Origin: Haemaphysalis longicornis
Taxonomy: Eukaryota; Arthropoda; Arachnida; Ixodida; Ixodidae
Assembly: GCA_013339765.2 (NCBI GenBank)
Contig: CM023457.1
Location: 54,337,745-54,401,744, forward strand
DNA length: 64,000 nucleotides
Direction: 5' to 3'
Both the position numbers and the translations under genes were made by a program. Positions 58,190-64,000 of this stretch are shown in pieces. Positions within the stretch are counted from its first letter, which is position 1; the number at the start of each line of letters is the position of its first letter. The notes under the pieces are model-generated. The model did not search any database. It was not told the origin of the DNA and was given only the letters and a program-made list of their open reading frames with translations.

Positions 58190-58865
58190 TCGCGAGGGGC
58201 ATTGGATTGGATTCGATTGGATTGGTTTGGATTGGATTAAAGTGGATTGTGTTGGATTGTGTTGCGTCATCGCCGCGGCACGTTGCGTCATAGCCGCGGA
58301 AGACGCGCTGGGGCCGGCGCATGTGCAGTACTCTCGCGGTTTCCTCTCCTTCGGGCGCGCTGCAGTCCCCTCAACGTTATGCGGGCTATAAAACGCGGTC
58401 CCTTCGCCGCTCCGCCTATGCGTCGCATCTACACAGGGGTTCCCGCGAGGGAAGGTGGAATTTTTTTGTATAGTAAGCTATACTGGTTGAGCAGTTTCGC
58501 CTGGACCCTTAAGGACCGCGCTGCACAAACGCAAGCAGCACTGGACTGGATTGGATTGGATTGGGTTAAATTGGATTGCATTGAAATTCAATCCAATTGG
58601 AGTACTGGTGTGTAGGGAATTGGGTCTGCACATTCGCCGGTCTGCGCATTCCAGAGGAGTGACGTCATAGCCGCGGCATGCGCACTGGCGCCGGCGCCTG
58701 CCCAGCTGTGCGCCTCCGTTGCGCAGTAGCCAAGTCTGACGCTGCGCCAGAGCCGCTTGATAGCCGTTTCGCGAGGCTTCTGGAGAGCCGTGCTGCACAT
58801 GCACGAGGAGCAGTAACTGGATTGGATTGGACTGGACTGAACAGGATTGGATTGCTGAAATTTTG
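58190..58865. repeat. GGATT pentamer clusters with diverged tandem blocks
   Basis: Clusters of GGATT at 58202-58262, 58545-58600 and 58815-58855. Between them a block with GCGTCATAGCCGCGG ... GCGC-GGGGCCGGCGC, then CGC-CTGCACA-GCA recurs twice in diverged form, giving a roughly 300-400 bp tandem organisation. Confidence 0.6.
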
Positions 58866-59127
58866 CTCACGCTACGTATTTCTGGCATAGCCGAGCTAAG
58901 CCACTGCTATTTTTTTTTTGTAATTTTGTCTCGACCCGGATTATTAAAAACAACGACGATGGTTGAAACGCGAAGCTTTCTAGCGTGCGAAAATCATATG
59001 GTGAAGTCAAAGCGTCAACGATCACAGCGCAAACTTCCCGCGAGTCAAAGTCCAAACTCAGACGACAGCAAACGAATCCCTCACGAGAAAGCTCAGCCCC
59101 CACTGCACCCAATCGTCGACCATGTCA

Positions 59128-59250
59128 GAATGACGCAATCGGTCGGACGTAGGCTGGCTTCACAACGCGAGGGTCCCAGGTTCGATGTCGACCACGGGAA
59201 GCGTGTTTTTTTTTTCTTGTTTCATCATCATCATCATCATCATCACGTGT
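59128..59250 (+). mobile_element. tRNA-derived SINE with (ATC)n tail
   Basis: A-box-like TGACGCAATCGG and B-box-like AGGTTCGATGTCGACC at tRNA spacing, followed by CATCATCATC repeats. It differs from the Ruka-like family. Confidence 0.4.
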
Positions 59251-59409
59251 CTTCCCACTGTGTAAAGCTGGCTTCCGTGCAGCCCGTTCTGGTTACGACG
59301 CCGCCATCAGTGAGACCAAGAAAGCTTCGCTTTAAAAAAAAGCGAAAGCCAAAACCACTCCAGTGTGACATGCTCGGCATTCTCGAACGTAGGCTCTCCG
59401 GTAGATACG

Positions 59410-60330
59410 TACACACTAACTGCGCGCTTTCGCGCGCGTGTGTATTGTCGCGAAGCGGAGATCTCTTGATGTTTTCTGGTTGTTTTTTAGTTCTGTGCCG
59501 CCGCCGGGGCTCTTCCTCCCAAGTGTTTGTGTGAAAGCGCTTCGGACGCGGCTGGGCCCTGCCCCGTTTTTTCTAAGAAGCGCATGCGAAGTTTGTCTCT
59601 GCGCGCTGACCGACCGAGAGAGAGAGGAGAAACCGAGAGTCGCGGCTGTTGGGGAAAGCGAACCATCGTCTCGGCTTCTGTTACCGCGGCCGCGGCGTTC
59701 CATGCCCCCCGTGGCGTGTGCGCTGGTCGCGTTCGGGCTCCATGTCTTCAGTGTTCTTCCGACGACCTTCCCTTTTCCCCTGTTTACTTTAGTGCGTTTT
59801 TTCTAAACTACTTTCTTTACACGCGTGGTTCTCCGAGTGCGCGTTTTCGAGTCGAAACCTTGTGTCTGTGTTTTTGGTCCTTTTCACTTTGGCGGGGACA
59901 TGTCTGATTGGAGCTAAGAAGCGTCTTCCTGATTGGCTGCGGGTGTGCCTTAGCCTTTTTCCACGCAGTCCGCACACGCTAGGATGCGCTTTTTCCCCCA
60001 ATACGTCCCCCACCGGACAGCTTGAAGCAAATATAACGCGGCCCCTCTGGCGATTGAGGGCGAGCGGCGGCCTGCACCAGGGCTCACGTCAGAAACTCTG
60101 CCGCTCGTCGTCGTGCCCTCCCGCCGGGAGCCCTTCGCCCGCCAGCTATGTCCCGCTAAGTACCCTTAATCTTTTGACTGTCTTTTTCATCTATGTAATA
60201 AGTGTAATTGTTTCAAGTTCGTATGTGCTAAATGTCACCAATGTCATCAGTAAAGTAAACAAGTTAACCTTTAAAACCTCTTCAACGTTTCGACTTCTTC
60301 ACTGCAATCTTCATGCTACAGTAGCGGCAA
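59410..60330. other. GC-rich block of unknown nature
   Basis: Moderately GC-rich sequence starting near TGTATTGTCGCGAAGCGG and ending near CTTCATGCTACA. The TG...CA edges could be those of a solo LTR, but no matching target-site duplication was found. A promoter is the other possibility. Nothing in it is recognisably coding. Confidence 0.2.
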
Positions 60331-60490
60331 GCGTTGGACAAAATAAGAGGTTACAGTATTGTGAGCGCGCACGTGCACAAAACAAAGAAAGCTATAGCTG
60401 CCAAGAACGCCAAGGAAGGCATATACCGTACATATATCACGCGGCGCACATTATAGAGGGTGCAAATTTACTTCTATCGGGGCACGGTTC

Positions 60491-60530
60491 TTCGACGTAA
60501 GCCGAAATATAGCACACACGGGCGTTTTGC
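60491..60530 (-). mobile_element. Small Ruka-like SINE fragment
   Basis: Only GTAAGCCGAAATATAGCACA and CACGGGCGTTTT of the family body remain. Confidence 0.45.
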
Positions 60531-61914
60531 GAAGTGCGCTTATCGCTTACTACGAACGCCGGTTATAACGGACTAACGGCACGTGTCTGTAAAGTTCGCT
60601 CTAAATGGGCACAGAAAGCGGTGTTTGTTCTCATATGTTTGGAAGGGAAAGCATTGTGGGGATGGTGAGCAGCTTTTTGCGCCACCGAATACCTCCACGG
60701 CTACGCGTCTGTCGATTGCATAAACGCTGACCTAAGCCAAGGCACTCAACACGTGGTCTTACAAAAAAAAACATAAAAAGGTCACAAACGCTGGCTCGCA
60801 ACATGCAAATAGGGCATTTCTGCAGAGGGGGACCTTCCGCACATTCCATATATTACGAACCGCCTCGCAAAAACGCGCGCCGATAAGTGCGCGCTTATCG
60901 CAGCAATACCATCGACCTTTCCCGCCGTCGCCACTGCGCATTGAACCCGGAATTTGAATTCCCTCCCTCTCCGTGCAAAGCACGGTGATTCAGAGGAGCA
61001 GATAACGAACGCGCGGACTCCTCCGGCATTCCACGAAGAGGACGACGAAATGTTATCGCGGAGCCTCTAGTCTTCCGCACATCGAAGCCGCCCCAGAAGA
61101 ACATACCAGCGTGGGATCAAGAGCAGGTTTCTTCGTTAATTATCTGTGGCCGACATTGAAACCGGCTGAAATTCCGCCAGATGCCGCGGCAGCGTATACA
61201 GAAAAAGGACTTCAGGGTCACGAGTTCGGTTCTCTCAGCGGCTCGGTATTCGCGGACTCGCCGCGCAAGCACGATAAACCGCAGGTCGGCGGGCAGTCTC
61301 ATGAGTCAATCGATAACGAGTACACAAACAGCGTCAGCTAACAGCCAAGTAAGCGATAGATAACGCCGACCTTCACGGATGTTTGTCACGCGTCGCCCGC
61401 AAGCAACTGTTTTCGTGCGGATGTACTCGAGTAAGTCATCGGAGGGCACTTATCCATGGGATATAATAAATCACCAAGATCGCGCTGACAAGGTCACGAT
61501 GGGCTGCGGAATATCAAGTTGGGGGTACAACAAGGTCCGTTGGCATAATCACTGAGACAAGCAAGAACTGCCACAGTTGGAGACCATGGTAAAGAGTATA
61601 GCCGAAGGGATGAGTCATTCGGGAATTTATCGGTTAAGAGCGACAGCGTTATCCTGGCGCGAGTTGTTCGACGCGTACTCAAGTACGTCCTCGTACAAGA
61701 TCTGTACAGCTCCCCCCCCCCTTTTTTTTTTCGTTAAGTGCGGACGGGAACTGTGTATATCCGAGACGTGTGCAGCCCAATCTGAACACCCACAGCTACC
61801 GAGCCTCCTGCGTTTGCCCGCAAGGCACAAGTTGCCTCTCTCGCGTCAATCCATAGTTTCGACCAGAGCACAGGGATCTTCACGGGCTCGTAACGGTAGT
61901 TTCCATAACCGCCA

Positions 61915-62055
61915 TCATCCCGTCAGTGTCCACTGTAGGCCAAAGACCTCTCCCATGTTTCTCCAACCGTTCCTGTATCGCAATCCCCTCGTCCATTTCT
62001 TGCCTTCGAATTTTCTATTTCGTCTCTCCATCAAGTTGACGGCCTCCCGCCTCTT
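61915..62055 (-). mobile_element. RTE-type LINE ORF2 C-terminus
   Basis: The minus strand reads NGWRNMGEVFGLQWTLTG then stop at 61915-61917. DR-GWR-MGEAFVLQWT is the usual end of RTE-class ORF2 proteins, whose 3' UTR is very short and ends in ATG-type repeats, as here (TGATGGCGG). Upstream residues MERRNRKFEGKKW fit the same frame. Confidence 0.55.
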
Positions 62056-62338
62056 CTAGTCCCGTATCAGGGTACCTTTTCATGCGTTAATGTTTCATAA
62101 GATCCTGGGCTGTGTTGCGCATGCGCAGTTGATATTCCTGTCGACTGCGCCAATTATAGGGCCGCTAGCACAGCCCACTGATAAAATGGCAGCTCCCAGG
62201 ACGAAGAAGTTGAAAAGGTCTATAGCCACAGTGTGTAGCCTGATCTGGTTCACCGGTTATACGTGCAGCCTTTCCCAGGTTCTCCTCCGCCTCGCAATTA
62301 GAGATACGATGTCTTCCCCGCGTCATCAACTCGCAATC

Positions 62339-62574
62339 GATTGATTGATTGTGGGTTTTAACGCGCCGACGCAACGCAGGCGATGAGGGGCGCGTAGGAG
62401 GGCTCCGGATTAATTTTGACCACCTGGGGATCTTTAACGTGCGCCGAAATCTCGTACACACGGGCGTTTTTGCTTTTCGCCTCCATCAGAAAAGCGGCCG
62501 CCGCGGCCGGGAATCGAACCCGCGACCTCGTGCTCAGCAGCGCAACGCCTTAGCCACTGAGCCACCGCGGCGGG
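62339..62574 (-). mobile_element. Full-length Ruka-like SINE with 16-bp target duplication
   Basis: The minus strand has A box TGGCTCAGTGG (62554-62564) and B box GGTTCGATTCC (62510-62520), the family body and a GATT-repeat tail. It is flanked by TCATCAACTCGCAATC at 62323-62338 and 62575-62590, identical. This is the youngest-looking copy in the window. Confidence 0.95.
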
Positions 62575-63078
62575 TCATCAACTCGCAATCATAGTAGTCA
62601 ATGGGGGATGTGAGCTCAAGCCCTTTAAGCACCTATCTACAGTATAGTATGTCATTCCCCTTGCCTGTGTATGCCCTGCAGTGTGATCGAGGCCGTCCTT
62701 CTCGGTTAAGGATATGCTATCCGTGGGCGCCGAAGGCCCTCAAGGTTCTGCTCTCGCGCATTTGCGCAGAAAGCAGCGGCTTGTCGGCTAGATTGTAGCG
62801 CAGGAAGATTTGAAGAGACACTGCGCACGAAGGCCCAGGCTATCTGTCAGCATACACGGCTAGGCGTTGCACTGACCGTGCACACAACAGCGCGGTACTA
62901 CCATCAAACTGTCACTAATTACCTCCCGCACTGTCAACTTTTCAATACACGCTCGTGTTAGTCACACAGCGAGACTTGCGACTGACTCAAGAGGGGGAAA
63001 AAAACGTGTCCTTACGTACGCACGGCCTTTGTCAGAATTTTCTAGGCCACGCAAAACGTTCCTGGGCCAAAGCAAAGC

Positions 63079-63950
63079 TTAAAGGGGCCATGCAGACAAA
63101 ACACAAGTTTGGTTCATTCGAAAGATTGCCTCTTTAGAATCATACTGACACCGCTTTTAACGCACACTTCGCTCAAATAAGCTATATGATTAGGAAAAAG
63201 GGCATAGCCATGCGACTGGCCAGCTCATTTCCCGCAACAGAACCTATGATGTCATATGTGCCCAGCTGTGCTATCGGCTGAGGCCGGCAAAAGCAGACGC
63301 AAATTAGGCAAGGCTTATACGCTTGCCGAACGAGCTGTTCGTGCTTAAATGTATTGCGTATTCACATTAGAGCATAAGAATGGTGGCGTAAACAATGAAA
63401 GTTACGAAAATACACGTAAACATAGAAGTACCGACGCGCACTGCTCTTGGTACTGGGCGCACTGCTTGTTTCAGCTGCACAGCAGTCCGCCGCTTTGGAG
63501 TTCATCTTACACGACACTGGCCAATTGGCGTAAGCGACGTTGGCTTATGTGACCCTGTTTGTCGAGCGTACCCCATGTTTCACGAAACGATTACTTTCTA
63601 CTGTAACAATAAGAAGTCAGGTGCAAATACGGCCAAAAACAAAGCAACGGCGGACAACGGTCCGCGACTCAGTATGGTAGCGCCGTCTGGGAAGACTGAC
63701 GGTAAGCAAGGCTACAGAGCTAGCCTAATGACGCACTGGAAGATCGTTCGATTACCCGCCCTTGTGACTTCATGGCAGACGTCACGAAAGCACACGATTT
63801 GGCGGGAGAATCAAAATTTTAACCCACATTGATGAAGAATTTCAGTGAATAAGGCATCGTTTGCTACCGGACAAGCGCTGGGGCACTATAAAACCACCAA
63901 ATCTTTCGAATGAAACAAACTTGTGCATTTTCTTTGCATGCCCCTTTAAA
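63079..63950. mobile_element. Inverted-repeat element, family A, copy 2 (872 bp)
   Basis: Same family and orientation as 8406-9261. It starts TTAAAGGGGCCATGCAGAC and ends TGCATGCCCCTTTAA. Shared internal blocks include CACACTTCGCTCAAATAAGC, CGCAAATTAGGCA and ACGAAACGATTA. Confidence 0.8.
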
Positions 63951-64000
63951 GTTCAAGTGCGACGAAAATACTTGGCGACAGTACGAAATAAAGGTACTTT

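Noticed and set aside
62339..62574. tRNA gene on the minus strand
   Set aside because: The A and B boxes belong to the SINE head; the full SINE body and target duplications show it is a retroposon.

Overview
This is a eukaryotic window, almost certainly from a hard tick (Ixodidae). Two things point there: several copies of a tRNA-derived SINE that matches the Ruka family described from ixodid ticks, and one animal gene broken into short exons by very long, repeat-filled introns. There are no bacterial-type genes, operons, rRNAs or CRISPR arrays.

The only gene I can support is a WNK (with-no-lysine) serine/threonine kinase on the minus strand, spanning the window from right to left. The exons at 41388-41778, 38581-38738, 36036-36124 and 31929-32295 join with matching splice phases. 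They encode the kinase domain from the alphaC region onward, followed by the PF2-like (OSR1_C-type) autoinhibitory domain. A Gln-rich tail exon follows at 30235-30535, then one at 9504-9634 in phase. Tail exons at about 7433-7538, 6378-6509 and 5697-6284 have good splice sites but an unresolved reading frame. A last likely exon is at 581-687. The ATP-binding N-lobe exon (Gly-rich loop and the WNK-specific lysine) was not found; it should lie upstream, probably beyond position 64000. The C-terminus lies off the left edge.

Everything else is intron or 5' flank, dense with transposable elements. There are Ruka-like SINEs (9666-9908, 10854-10990, 28724-28933, 32430-32543, 38222-38382, 53500-53635, 62339-62574, plus fragments) and LINE 3' ends (15755-16110, 49087-49540, 52874-53340, 56337-56534, 61915-62055). 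Several families of short inverted-repeat elements occur in two or more copies each, including an 860-bp family at 8406-9261 and 63079-63950. Foldback elements lie at 17790-18404, 34097-34813 and 44276-44528. There is a small solo-LTR candidate at 22848-23038 and several micro- and minisatellites. Two cases of one element nested in another are visible. Repeats sit within 25-35 bp of splice sites at three WNK exons.

A GC-rich, CpG-rich block at 53990-54900 in the 5' intron is the best candidate for a promoter or 5' exon. I found no new multi-gene system. The most useful leads are the short repeat families, a near-perfect 250-bp palindrome, and the frame conflict in the WNK tail.
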